7,033 nucleotides of DNA from Trebonia sp. (GTDB lineage: Bacteria; Actinomycetota; Actinomycetes; Streptosporangiales; Streptosporangiaceae), in NCBI GenBank assembly GCA_030038035.1, contig JASHPP010000063.1, positions 1 to 7,033 on the forward strand, written 5' to 3'. Made by a program: the position numbers and the translations under genes. The notes under the pieces are model-generated. The model did no database searches. It had not been told where the DNA came from and saw nothing but the letters and a program-made list of their open reading frames with translations. Numbering within the stretch: position 1 is the stretch's first letter; each line of letters starts with the position of its first letter. Positions 1-6,522 of the stretch are shown one piece after another.

Positions 1-791
1 GGGACAAGAACCAGCTGCTCACCAAGGTGTACAACAGGCGCGGCATCGACGCGAAGAAGACCGCCGCCGAATACATCGCCTACGGCGAGCGCATGCGCCC
101 CTATGTCGCCGACACCGGGCTGATCCTCGGCAAGGCGCTGGAGGCCGGCGAGGTCGTCCTGCTCGAGGGCGCCCAGGCGACCATGCTCGACGTGGACCAT
201 GGCACCTACCCGTTCGTCACGTCGTCCTCGCCGACGGCGGGCGGCGCGTGCGTGGGGGCCGGCCTCGGGCCGACGCGGATCACCAGGGTGATCGGGATCG
301 TCAAGGCATACACCACGCGGGTCGGCTCCGGCCCGTTCCCGACCGAACTGCACGACGAGCAGGGCGAGTACCTGCGCAAGGCGGGCGGCGAGTACGGCGT
401 GACGACCGGCAGGCCGCGGCGCACCGGCTGGTTCGACGCCGTGGTCGCCCGCTACGCGGCCCGGGTCAACGGGGTGACCGACTTCTTCGTGACCAAGCTC
501 GATGTGCTGTCCAGCCTGGACAAGATACCCGTCTGCGTGGCCTACGAGGTGGACGGCACGCGCTATGCGGAGATCCCCATGACGCAGACCGAGTTCCACC
601 ACGCCAAGCCGGTCTACGAGTACCTCGACGGCTGGTGGGAGGACATTTCGCAGTGCCGCTCGTTCGGTGACCTGCCCGCCGCCGCGCAGCACTACATCAA
701 GACGATCGAGGACATTTCCGGCGCTCCGGTCAGCGCGGTCGGCGTGGGCCCGCGCCGCGACCAGACCCTGCAGCTCCGCCCGCTCCTCTAG
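1..791 (+). CDS. purA: Adenylosuccinate synthetase, C-terminal part (5' end outside window)
   Basis: Adenylosuccinate synthetase joins IMP and aspartate using GTP, the first of two steps from IMP to AMP, in the cytosol. The open frame enters at base 3 with [13 protein letters not shown] and runs 262 residues to a TAG stop. The family is usually about 430 residues, so roughly the first 165 (start and N-terminal GTP-binding P-loop) are missing. Visible family motifs are [20 protein letters not shown], then [17 protein letters not shown], the [16 protein letters not shown] block, and [12 protein letters not shown], which matches the conserved aspartate/IMP-binding loop with its paired arginines. 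The C-terminus ends [16 protein letters not shown], typical of the family's GxGPxRxxT region. No frame disruption is seen. It heads a same-strand purine cluster with purD 29 bp downstream. Identity is firm. Confidence 0.97.
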   Translation, partial: DKNQLLTKVYNRRGIDAKKTAAEYIAYGERMRPYVADTGLILGKALEAGEVVLLEGAQATMLDVDHGTYPFVTSSSPTAGGACVGAGLGPTRITRVIGIVKAYTTRVGSGPFPTELHDEQGEYLRKAGGEYGVTTGRPRRTGWFDAVVARYAARVNGVTDFFVTKLDVLSSLDKIPVCVAYEVDGTRYAEIPMTQTEFHHAKPVYEYLDGWWEDISQCRSFGDLPAAAQHYIKTIEDISGAPVSAVGVGPRRDQTLQLRPLL

Positions 792-807
792 ACAGCCGGC
801 CAGCTAG

Positions 808-813
808 TAGGCT
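808..813 (+). promoter_or_regulatory. Candidate -10 element of a leaderless purD promoter
   Basis: TAGGCT matches the actinobacterial TANNNT -10 consensus and ends 7 nt before the purD GTG. A transcript starting there would begin at or next to the start codon. This is the classic layout of leaderless mRNAs, which are common in actinomycetes. It would explain why purD lacks a good Shine-Dalgarno: only a weak AGG lies 9 nt upstream. No clear -35 is visible. This is inference from spacing and consensus only. Confidence 0.4.
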
Positions 814-820
814 CGCCGAC

Positions 821-2074
821 GTGCGAGTACTGGTGATCGGGTCCGGCGGCCGCGAGCACGCGCTCGTCCGCGCGCTGAGCCGCGACCCCGCGGTAACCGG
901 CCTGCACGCGGCGCCAGGCAACCCCGGCATCGCCGAGCTTGCGCAGGTCCATGAGGTGCGGGCCACCGACCCGGCGGACGTCACCAGCCTTGCCAGGACG
1001 CTGGGCGCCCACCTCGTGGTCATCGGCCCCGAGGCGCCGCTCGTGGCCGGCGCCGCCGACGCCCTCCGCCAAGCCGGCATCGCGGCCTTCGGCCCGGACG
1101 CCGGCGCGGCGATGATCGAGGGGTCGAAGTCCTTCGCCAAGGAGGTCATGGCCGAGGCGGGCATCCCGACGGCGCGGTCACGAACGGCCGGCAACGAGCA
1201 CGAGGCCGATGCGGCGCTCAGCGAATTCGGCCCGCCGTACGTCGTGAAGGACGACGCGCTCGCCGCTGGCAAGGGCGTGGTCGTCACCGATGACCTCGGC
1301 GAGGCCAGACGGCACGCCGCGGCCTGCCGGCGCGTCGTCATCGAGGAGTACCTCGACGGCCCCGAGGTGTCCCTGTTCGCCCTCGCCGACGGCACGAGCG
1401 CGGTTCCCCTGCTGCCAGCGCAGGACTTCAAGCGCGCCCGCGACGGCGACCTGGGCCCGAACACCGGCGGCATGGGCGCCTACGCCCCGCTCCCCTGGGC
1501 GCCGCCAGACCTGGCCGCCGACGTGCTCGACCGGGTCATCGAGCCCGCGATCGGCGCGCTGCGCCGCCGGGGGGCACCGTACCGCGGGCTGCTCTACGCG
1601 GGTCTCGCGCTCACCAGCGGCGGCGTCAAGGTGGTCGAGTTCAACGCGCGGTTCGGCGACCCGGAGACGCAGGTGGTGCTTGACCGGCTCGCCACCCCGC
1701 TGGCCGGCCTGCTGCACGCCGCGGCCGCCGGGGACCTGGCCGCCGCGCCCGCGCTGAGCTGGCTGCCCGGTGCCGCGGTCACGGTGGTGCTCGCCGCCGA
1801 AGGCTACCCGCAGGCCCCGGTCAAGGGCGACAGGATCACATTCAGCAATTATTCGGAACGGACCGGGGCTTATCTCCTGCACGCCGGTACTGCCTGCGCC
1901 GCGGACCGCGCGCTGGTCAGCGCCGGCGGCCGGGTGCTGAACGCGGTCGGTTCAGGACCGGACCTGGCCGCCGCGCGCGCCGCCGCGTACGCGGTCGCGG
2001 CGTGCGTCGAGATGCGCGGCGGCTGGTACCGGCATGACATCGCGGAGCGAGCCGCGGTTACCGTTAGAGAGTGA
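821..2074 (+). CDS. purD: Phosphoribosylamine--glycine ligase (GAR synthetase)
   Basis: GAR synthetase ligates glycine to 5-phosphoribosylamine using ATP, the second step of de novo purine synthesis, in the cytosol. The 417-residue product is full length for the family (about 420). It opens with MRVLVIGSGGREHAL (residues 1-14), the N-terminal signature. GPEAPLVAGAAD follows at 69-80. The ATP-grasp core has KSFAKEVM (103-110), VVKDDALAAGKGVVV (141-155) and IEEYLDGPEVSLF (174-186). QDFKRARDGDLGPNTGGMGAY (201-221) and the metal-site motif EFNARFGDPETQ (273-284) come next. It ends with GWYRHDIAER. The GTG at 821 is chosen because it directly precedes RVLVIGSGG with no N-terminal slack. The stop overlaps the purB start by 4 bp. 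Residues about 338-352 (ITFSNYSERTGAYLL) are unlike the usual sequence here and use AT-ending codons more than the rest of the gene. Confidence 0.98.
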   Translation: MRVLVIGSGGREHALVRALSRDPAVTGLHAAPGNPGIAELAQVHEVRATDPADVTSLARTLGAHLVVIGPEAPLVAGAADALRQAGIAAFGPDAGAAMIEGSKSFAKEVMAEAGIPTARSRTAGNEHEADAALSEFGPPYVVKDDALAAGKGVVVTDDLGEARRHAAACRRVVIEEYLDGPEVSLFALADGTSAVPLLPAQDFKRARDGDLGPNTGGMGAYAPLPWAPPDLAADVLDRVIEPAIGALRRRGAPYRGLLYAGLALTSGGVKVVEFNARFGDPETQVVLDRLATPLAGLLHAAAAGDLAAAPALSWLPGAAVTVVLAAEGYPQAPVKGDRITFSNYSERTGAYLLHAGTACAADRALVSAGGRVLNAVGSGPDLAAARAAAYAVAACVEMRGGWYRHDIAERAAVTVRE

Positions 2075-3378
2075 TCGACAGGTACACGCTGCCCGAGATG
2101 GGGCGGGTCTGGAGCGAGGCCCACAAGTACGAGCTCTGGTGCCGGGTCGAGACCCTGGTGGTCGAGGCCCAGACGCGGGCGGGAACGGTCCCGGCCGAGG
2201 CAGTCGCCGCCGTCCGTTCGGCGCGTCCTCCCACACCCGAAGCGGTGGCAGCGGTCGAAGCCGTGACAGACCACGAGACGATCGCGTTCCTCACCGCGTG
2301 GGCGGACAACACCGACCCGCGGTCGGCGGCGGCCTGGGTGCACTACGGCATGACCTCGTCCGACCTGCTGGACACGGCGCTCGCGGTGCAGCTCACCGAG
2401 GCCACCGACATCATCGTGACCAGGGCGGACCGGCTGGTCGCCGTGCTGCGCGACCACGCGCTCGCGCACCGGCACACGCTGCGGGCCGGCCGCACACACG
2501 GCGTGCACGCCGAGCCCGACGTCTGGGGCCACCGGGTCGCGGACTTCGCGTTCGCCGCGGCCAGGTCCCGTGACCGGGTGCGGCGGGCCCGCGAGTCCGT
2601 CGCGGTCGGCAAGCTGTCCGGCCCGGTGGGCAGCTACTCCAACATCGACCCGGCGATCGAGGCGGAGGTGATGCCCGAGCTCGGGCTGCGCGCGGCCGAC
2701 GTCGCCACCCAGGTCGTGATGCGCGACGGGATCGCCGAGTGGACCTCCGCGCTCGCCGTGCTCGCCACGGTCTGCGAGGCGGTGGCGCTCGAGGTCAGGC
2801 ACGGGCAGCGCACCGAGCTCAGGGAGCTCGCCGAGCCCTTCGGGGCGGGCCAGAAGGGCTCGTCGGCGATGCCGCACAAGAAGAACCCGATCCGCTGCGA
2901 GCGGATCTGCGGGCTAGCCCGGCTGGTGCGGTCCTATGTGACCCCGGTGACCGAGGGCATCCCGCTGTGGCACGAGCGGGACATCTCGCACTCCAGCGTG
3001 GAGCGGATCGCACTGCCCGACGCCGCGATCGCCACCGACTACGTGGCGCACCTCACGACCGGGCTGGTCGAGGGGCTCGTGGTGGACGCGGCGCGGATGC
3101 GGGCGAACATGAACCTGACCAACGGCCTGCTGTACTCCTCGGCGGTGCTGCTTGAACTCGTCAGCGCCGGGCTGTCCCGCGAGGACGCGTACGCGCTCGT
3201 GCAGGCCGCCGCGATGGACACGTGGGACAACGGGACGCCATTTCGCGACTCATTGCTCACCGCGGGTAAGAAGCGGAGTGTCGTCATCGACGAGGCGGCC
3301 CTTGACCGGGCGTTCCTCGCGGAGCGCTATGTCGCGCGCCTGGACCATGTCTTCGATCGCCTCGCACGTCTTACCTGA
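2071..3378 (+). CDS. purB: Adenylosuccinate lyase
   Basis: Adenylosuccinate lyase releases fumarate from SAICAR in the IMP pathway and from adenylosuccinate in AMP synthesis. It belongs to the fumarase/aspartase superfamily and is normally a homotetramer. The 435-residue product is full length. VHYGMTSSDLLDT (90-102) carries His91, equivalent to an active-site His of the family. AGRTHGVHAEP (139-149) carries the general-acid His143. The flexible signature loop GQKGSSAMPHKKNP (260-273) carries the catalytic serine (264/265). LWHERDISHSSVER (299-312) is also conserved. The GTG start at 2071 sits in a GTGA overlap with the purD stop, giving MIDRYTLPEMGRVW, a standard N-terminus. The overlap and an AGAG just upstream suggest translation by coupling with purD. 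No lesion is seen. The order purA-purD-purB groups both AMP-branch enzymes with one early-pathway enzyme. Confidence 0.98.
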   Translation: MIDRYTLPEMGRVWSEAHKYELWCRVETLVVEAQTRAGTVPAEAVAAVRSARPPTPEAVAAVEAVTDHETIAFLTAWADNTDPRSAAAWVHYGMTSSDLLDTALAVQLTEATDIIVTRADRLVAVLRDHALAHRHTLRAGRTHGVHAEPDVWGHRVADFAFAAARSRDRVRRARESVAVGKLSGPVGSYSNIDPAIEAEVMPELGLRAADVATQVVMRDGIAEWTSALAVLATVCEAVALEVRHGQRTELRELAEPFGAGQKGSSAMPHKKNPIRCERICGLARLVRSYVTPVTEGIPLWHERDISHSSVERIALPDAAIATDYVAHLTTGLVEGLVVDAARMRANMNLTNGLLYSSAVLLELVSAGLSREDAYALVQAAAMDTWDNGTPFRDSLLTAGKKRSVVIDEAALDRAFLAERYVARLDHVFDRLARLT

Positions 3379-3391
3379 GCACCCTGAGCAC
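3374..3391 (+). repeat. 9-bp tandem duplication across the purB stop
   Basis: The unit cctgagcac occurs twice back to back. The first copy contains the purB TGA. The second recreates a TGA outside the coding region, so the duplication does not alter PurB. It may simply be a replication-slippage product. Confidence 0.6.
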
Positions 3392-3403
3392 CCCCATCGG
3401 GTG
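3389..3403 (+). terminator. Small hairpin after purB, possible weak terminator or attenuating element
   Basis: A 5-bp perfect stem, CACCC with GGGTG around a 5-nt loop, lies 11 nt after the purB stop and 86 nt before the murA-like start. No T-run follows, so it is not a canonical intrinsic terminator. It could mark the end of the purine transcript or merely shape the mRNA leader of the next gene. Confidence 0.25.
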
Positions 3404-3488
3404 GCATACTGGACATCGCGTTCGCCAGGGCGTGCTCACAGACGTGACGCGTTCTCGTAGTTCCCCCTCGGACAGGAGCACTATCCAC

Positions 3489-4787
3489 ATGACCAAGGGC
3501 ACCGAGATCCGCTACCGCGTCCGTGGCGGCACGAGCCTGCAGGGCACGGTTTTCATCCAGGGTGCCAAGAACGCGGCGCTCAAGATGATCGCGGCGTCGC
3601 TGCTCGCGGACCGCGGCCGGACCGTGCTGCGGAACGTGCCGCCGATCGAAGACGTGCGGCGCGCCGTCGAGCTGGCCCAGGCGGTGGGCGCCCTGGTGGA
3701 GTTCCACGAGGCGGAACGCACCCTGGTCGTGGACGCGTCACGGCTGACTTCGCCCGTGCTTCCCGCCGACATCGCCCGGCGGTTCCGCGGCTCCGTGCTG
3801 TTCGTGCCCGCGCTCCTGCACAGGTTCGGCGAGGCGGTCATCGAAGGCATCGGCGGGTGCAACCTGGGCAGCAGGAACCTCGACTTCCACTATCGCGGTT
3901 TCGCCCGGCTCGGCGCGACCGTGGACGAGGGGGGCGCGGTCATCCGCATCACTGCCCACGACGGGCTGCGCGGCGCTCACCTGTACCTGGATACGCCCTC
4001 GCACACCGGCACCGAGAACCTGATCATGGCGGCTTCGCTGGCGCCGGGAACGACGGTCATCGACAACACCGCCCAAGAGCCCGAGGTGCTCGACGTGATC
4101 GCGTTCCTCACCAAGATGGGCGCCGACATCGGCGGCGGCGGCACCGGCTTCATCACGGTGCACGGCGTTCCGGAACTGACGGCCGTCGAGCACACCGTGA
4201 TGCCCGACCGGCTCGATGCCGGCGTGTTCGCGATGGCCGCCGCCATCACGGGCGGCGAGATCAACCTGGTCGGGGCTAACCTGGACCACTTCGGCGTGGT
4301 CCGCTGGAAGCTCGAGCAGATGGGCGTCGAGTTCGCCCCCCAGGGCGCCGTGCTCCAGGTGCGACGGGAACGGCCGCTGCGCCCGATCAACGTGATCACC
4401 AGCCCGTACCCCGGGTACGCCACCGACTTGCAGTCGCCGATCATGGCCGTGGCCACGTTGGCCGACGGTGCCAGCTACATCAGGGAGACGATCTTCGACG
4501 GCAGGTACACCCTGGTGCCTGAGCTGAACAAGATGGGCGCCAAGGTCGAGGTCGACAGCAACGTCGCGATCGTGCACGGCCCCAACCCGCTGCACGGCAC
4601 CGAGGTAGTGGCGCCGGACCTGCGCGGCGGGGCCGCCCTGATCCTGGCGGGCCTTGCCGCCGAGGGCGAGACGGTCATCTCGAACGGGTACTACATCGAC
4701 CGCGGCCACGCGGCGGTGGCGGAGCGGTTCGCCGCCCTCGGCGCCGACATCGTCTGCGAGGAGTACGAGCTGGCGGCGGCCGGCTAG
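3489..4787 (+). CDS. murA: UDP-N-acetylglucosamine 1-carboxyvinyltransferase (MurA family)
   Basis: MurA transfers enolpyruvate from PEP to the 3'-OH of UDP-GlcNAc, the first committed step of peptidoglycan precursor synthesis, in the cytosol. The product has 432 residues, close to the family's usual 420-430, with the two-domain EPSP-synthase-like fold inferred from homology. Visible residues are K27-N28 in QGAKNAALK (E. coli K22/N23), R100 in RFRGS, Cys124 in [10 protein letters not shown] (E. coli Cys115) and R129 just after it. [11 protein letters not shown] (172-182), D313 in YATDLQ (E. coli D305), R339, R379 in DLRGGAAL and R405 in IDRGH also match. ATG 3489 is chosen over an upstream in-frame GTG at 3432 because AGGAG lies 10 nt before it and the alignable protein begins there. 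It follows purB on the same strand but is probably a separate unit. Actinomycetes can carry more than one MurA paralogue, so this may be a second copy or act on a related substrate. Confidence 0.93.
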   Translation: MTKGTEIRYRVRGGTSLQGTVFIQGAKNAALKMIAASLLADRGRTVLRNVPPIEDVRRAVELAQAVGALVEFHEAERTLVVDASRLTSPVLPADIARRFRGSVLFVPALLHRFGEAVIEGIGGCNLGSRNLDFHYRGFARLGATVDEGGAVIRITAHDGLRGAHLYLDTPSHTGTENLIMAASLAPGTTVIDNTAQEPEVLDVIAFLTKMGADIGGGGTGFITVHGVPELTAVEHTVMPDRLDAGVFAMAAAITGGEINLVGANLDHFGVVRWKLEQMGVEFAPQGAVLQVRRERPLRPINVITSPYPGYATDLQSPIMAVATLADGASYIRETIFDGRYTLVPELNKMGAKVEVDSNVAIVHGPNPLHGTEVVAPDLRGGAALILAGLAAEGETVISNGYYIDRGHAAVAERFAALGADIVCEEYELAAAG

Positions 4788-5052
4788 CTCAGCGCCTCGG
4801 CTTGCTCGTAGAGCGCGCGGATGTCGTTGTTGAAGTAGGCGCTGTAGGAGATCGAGGGAGTGTCGCCGCCCTGCTGGTAGCCGCCGATCACGCCGACGAT
4901 CGTGCCGGTCCGCGCCCGCGGGTCGAACCGGGTCCACGAGCAGCTTGCCCGGCGTCGCCGGAACTCCCGCCCGCCAGGCCGCAGCCAGCGGTCAGCGTCA
5001 CGACCGCGATAACCACCGCGGCCGCGACGGGCCGCCGGGCACGATGAGGCAC
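4784..5052 (-). pseudogene. Small lipoprotein gene, apparently frameshifted or internally deleted
   Basis: A GTG at 5052, 5 nt after a GGGGGAAG Shine-Dalgarno-like run, starts a textbook lipoprotein signal peptide. It has a basic n-region (HRARRP), a hydrophobic core ([11 protein letters not shown]) and the lipobox LTAGC with Cys24, followed by a small, polar [11 protein letters not shown] stretch. This frame stops at 4888 after 54 codons with poor late codon use. The hisC frame, offset by one base, becomes protein-like from about 4945: [21 protein letters not shown], then [10 protein letters not shown] and EQAEALS, with nearly every third base G or C. A -1 shift near 4945-4950 would give one lipoprotein of about 88 residues. 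The CSW element resembles the Cys-x-Trp of actinobacterial DUF3558-type lipoproteins, but the domain half expected before it is absent. A remnant with a lost middle is therefore as likely as a simple frameshift. Function unknown. Confidence 0.5.
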
Positions 5053-6256
5053 GCTCGCTTCCCCCGCGTCCCGCGGCCGGCCCGGTAGGCGTCCCCCGCG
5101 CGGGCACTGTGCCGATACCGGGGATACTTTCCCCCCAGTGCAGGTGGGTAAGTATCCCGCGTAACGAGAACCGGACGTCCTGGCCGCGGTGCGGGAAGGC
5201 CCGGGCCACGGCGAGGAAGGCGTCGTTGGCTTCGGGGGTTCCGATGGAAACCCGGGCACCCTCGCCCGCGAACGGGCGGACCGCGATGCCCACGCGGTCA
5301 CAGGCGTCGGCGAAGGCGGAGGTGTGCAGCCCGAGACGGAGCCAGACGAAGTTGGCTTCGGTGGCGGGCACCGCCCAGCCGTCCGCGAGCAGCGCCTCGC
5401 GGACCCGCTCGCGTTCCTTGACGACGGCGTCGACCCGGTCGAGCAGCTCAGCCTCGGCCGTGAGGGAGGCGATCGCGGCCGCCTGGGCCACGGAGTTGAC
5501 CGTGAACGCGAGCATGGTCTTGCGGACGGCGGCCGCCACGGGCGGGTGCCCGATCAGGAACCCGACGCGCAGGCCGGCGAGGCCGTAGGCCTTGGAGAAG
5601 GTGCGCAGCACGGCCACGTTCGGCCGGTCGCGGTACAGGTCGATCCCGTCGGGGACCGCGGCGTCCCTGATGTACTCGTGGTAAGCCTCGTCGAGCACGA
5701 CCAGGCAGTCCGCGGGCACCTGGTCAAGGAAGGCGGTGAGCTGGTGCTCGCCCACGACGGTGCCGGTCGGGTTGTTGGGATTGCAGACGAGGACGAGCCT
5801 GGTGCGCGAGGTGATGGCCGCCGCCATCGCGTCCAGGTCGTGGGTCTCGTCCCGCAGCGGCACGCGGACCGACGTGGCGCCGGCGAGGTCGGCGAGCGGC
5901 GGGTACGCCTCGAACGACCGCCAGGCGTACAGCACCTCCGCGCCCGGGTCGCTGACGGCCTCGATCAGCTGCTTGAGGACCCCGACCGAGCCGCATCCGA
6001 CCGCGATGTGCTCAGGCAGGACGGCGAACCGGGCGGCAAGCGCCGCGGTGAGCGCCTCCGCCCCGTTGTCGGGATACCGGTGCACATCGAGCCCCGCGGC
6101 GGCGATCACCTCGGCGACCGACGGCAGCGGGCCGTAGGGCGACTCGTTCGACGACAGCTTGTGCGCCTGCCCGGCCACGGCCACCGGGACCCTGCCTGGC
6201 CGGTACGGGGGGAAGGTGTCGAGCACTGGGCGAAACCGTGGGGAGGGGTCACTCAT
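4784..6256 (-). CDS. hisC: Histidinol-phosphate/aromatic aminotransferase (HisC/Pat type) with an abnormal 3' extension
   Basis: This is a PLP-dependent class I/II aminotransferase that swaps an amino group between glutamate and histidinol phosphate or an aromatic keto acid. Residues 1-354 are a complete enzyme: [14 protein letters not shown] (33-46), [11 protein letters not shown] (59-69), [12 protein letters not shown] (86-97), CNPNNPTG (158-165), the cofactor Asp189 in [10 protein letters not shown], Lys222 in [16 protein letters not shown] (Schiff base), and Arg335 in GARVS (substrate carboxylate). From memory, the pattern [16 protein letters not shown] and ANFVWLRLG resembles mycobacterial Pat (Rv3772, once hisC2) more than operon HisC; no other his genes lie nearby. 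ATG 6256 is the only sensible start. Family members stop near 355, but this frame continues to 490. The tail crosses a hairpin and a lipoprotein start in another frame, so I regard residues after about 358 as non-native. Substrate (His versus Phe/Tyr branch) is undecided. Confidence 0.9.
   Translation of the reverse strand: MSDPSPRFRPVLDTFPPYRPGRVPVAVAGQAHKLSSNESPYGPLPSVAEVIAAAGLDVHRYPDNGAEALTAALAARFAVLPEHIAVGCGSVGVLKQLIEAVSDPGAEVLYAWRSFEAYPPLADLAGATSVRVPLRDETHDLDAMAAAITSRTRLVLVCNPNNPTGTVVGEHQLTAFLDQVPADCLVVLDEAYHEYIRDAAVPDGIDLYRDRPNVAVLRTFSKAYGLAGLRVGFLIGHPPVAAAVRKTMLAFTVNSVAQAAAIASLTAEAELLDRVDAVVKERERVREALLADGWAVPATEANFVWLRLGLHTSAFADACDRVGIAVRPFAGEGARVSIGTPEANDAFLAVARAFPHRGQDVRFSLRGILTHLHWGESIPGIGTVPARGTPTGPAAGRGGSERASSCPAARRGRGGYRGRDADRWLRPGGREFRRRRASCSWTRFDPRARTGTIVGVIGGYQQGGDTPSISYSAYFNNDIRALYEQAEALS
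5121..5158 (-). terminator. Strong hairpin just past the expected end of hisC
   Basis: GGGATACTT and AAGTATCCC form a perfect 9-bp stem. Inside it the pairing continues with two single mismatches (3 bp, then 2 bp) down to a 6-nt loop, so 14 of 16 stem positions pair. It lies a few codons after the last conserved aminotransferase residue and about 70 nt before the lipoprotein GTG, where a hisC terminator belongs. No T-tract follows, which is usual for actinomycete terminators. An operator or mRNA-stability role is also possible. Its presence inside an open frame argues against that frame being native coding sequence. Confidence 0.55.
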
Positions 6257-6289
6257 GTCCCTAGTTTCGCACCTCCCGCAGACTCCCGC

Positions 6290-6311
6290 GGCCGCGGCGG
6301 CCGCCGCGGCC
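6290..6311. repeat. 22-bp perfect GC-only palindrome upstream of hisC
   Basis: The 22 bases read identically on both strands and are built only from G and C in GCC/GGC steps. It is centred about 44 nt upstream of the hisC ATG, within the presumed 5' leader. It could be a regulator site or leader hairpin, but runs of GCC repeats make accidental palindromes more likely in such DNA. Function is unproven. Confidence 0.45.
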
Positions 6312-6388
6312 CCGGCCCTCCGGTGGCCGCCGCGCCAGACCGGACTTCGCACACTCTGTGACGATTTCGGCGCCCGGAATGCCCTGTT

Positions 6389-6409
6389 TGTCCATGCATG
6401 GAGTGTCCA
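6389..6409. promoter_or_regulatory. Palindrome with repeated TGTCCA in the hisC upstream region, possible operator
   Basis: A perfect 12-bp palindrome, tccatgcatgga, lies at 6391-6402. TGTCCA occurs at 6389-6394 and again at 6404-6409, a 15-bp period. The surrounding 80 bp are clearly less GC-rich than the genes, as is typical of actinomycete promoter regions. It is about 140 nt upstream of the hisC start. No confident -10/-35 pair was found, so the operator role is inference. Confidence 0.3.
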
Positions 6410-6440
6410 AAGTGGCACTTACGCGACTACTGTGACGCCA

Positions 6441-6508
6441 GGGAAGCCGCACCGCCGCGTGGCGCGGCCCAGCCGGGAAGCCCCCCGGCCGCGTGGCGGG
6501 GCCCAGCC
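6441..6508. repeat. Two tandem 34-bp direct repeats downstream of the 6523 gene
   Basis: Copies at 6441-6474 and 6475-6508 abut exactly and match at 30 of 34 positions. They differ only at repeat positions 9, 11, 13 and 25. Each begins GGGAAGCC and ends GGCCCAGCC. The first copy contains the inverted repeat GCCGC/GCGGC (6454-6468, 5-nt loop); the second has one mismatch in the same stem. The pair begins 15 nt past the stop of the minus-strand gene ending at 6523, so the hairpins could serve as its 3' end signal. Confidence 0.65.
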
Positions 6509-6522
6509 GCCGCCGTTGCCGC

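Noticed and set aside
1870..2877. 335-codon open frame on the minus strand spanning the purD-purB junction
   Set aside because: Antisense shadow of two well-identified genes, with no motif and no Shine-Dalgarno.
3399..3420. CATACT as a -10 box for murA
   Set aside because: No matching -35 at the right spacing and only a loose fit to TANNNT, so it was not listed as a feature.
3432..3488. Upstream GTG that would lengthen MurA by 19 residues
   Set aside because: The extra residues are Ser/Arg-rich and unlike MurA N-termini. A better Shine-Dalgarno (AGGAG) precedes the ATG at 3489.
3738..4937. 399-codon open frame on the minus strand opposite murA
   Set aside because: Antisense shadow of the MurA gene, with no recognisable domain and biased His/Arg/Asp composition.
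5189..6361. 390-codon open frame on the plus strand opposite hisC
   Set aside because: It is an antisense shadow of a clearly conserved enzyme. The product is Arg/Gly/Asp-rich low complexity, as expected from GC-rich antisense frames.
6257..6418. In-frame extension of the aminotransferase up to a GTG at 6418
   Set aside because: It translates the GC palindrome as an Ala run and has no family similarity. The enzyme's natural N-terminus begins at 6256.
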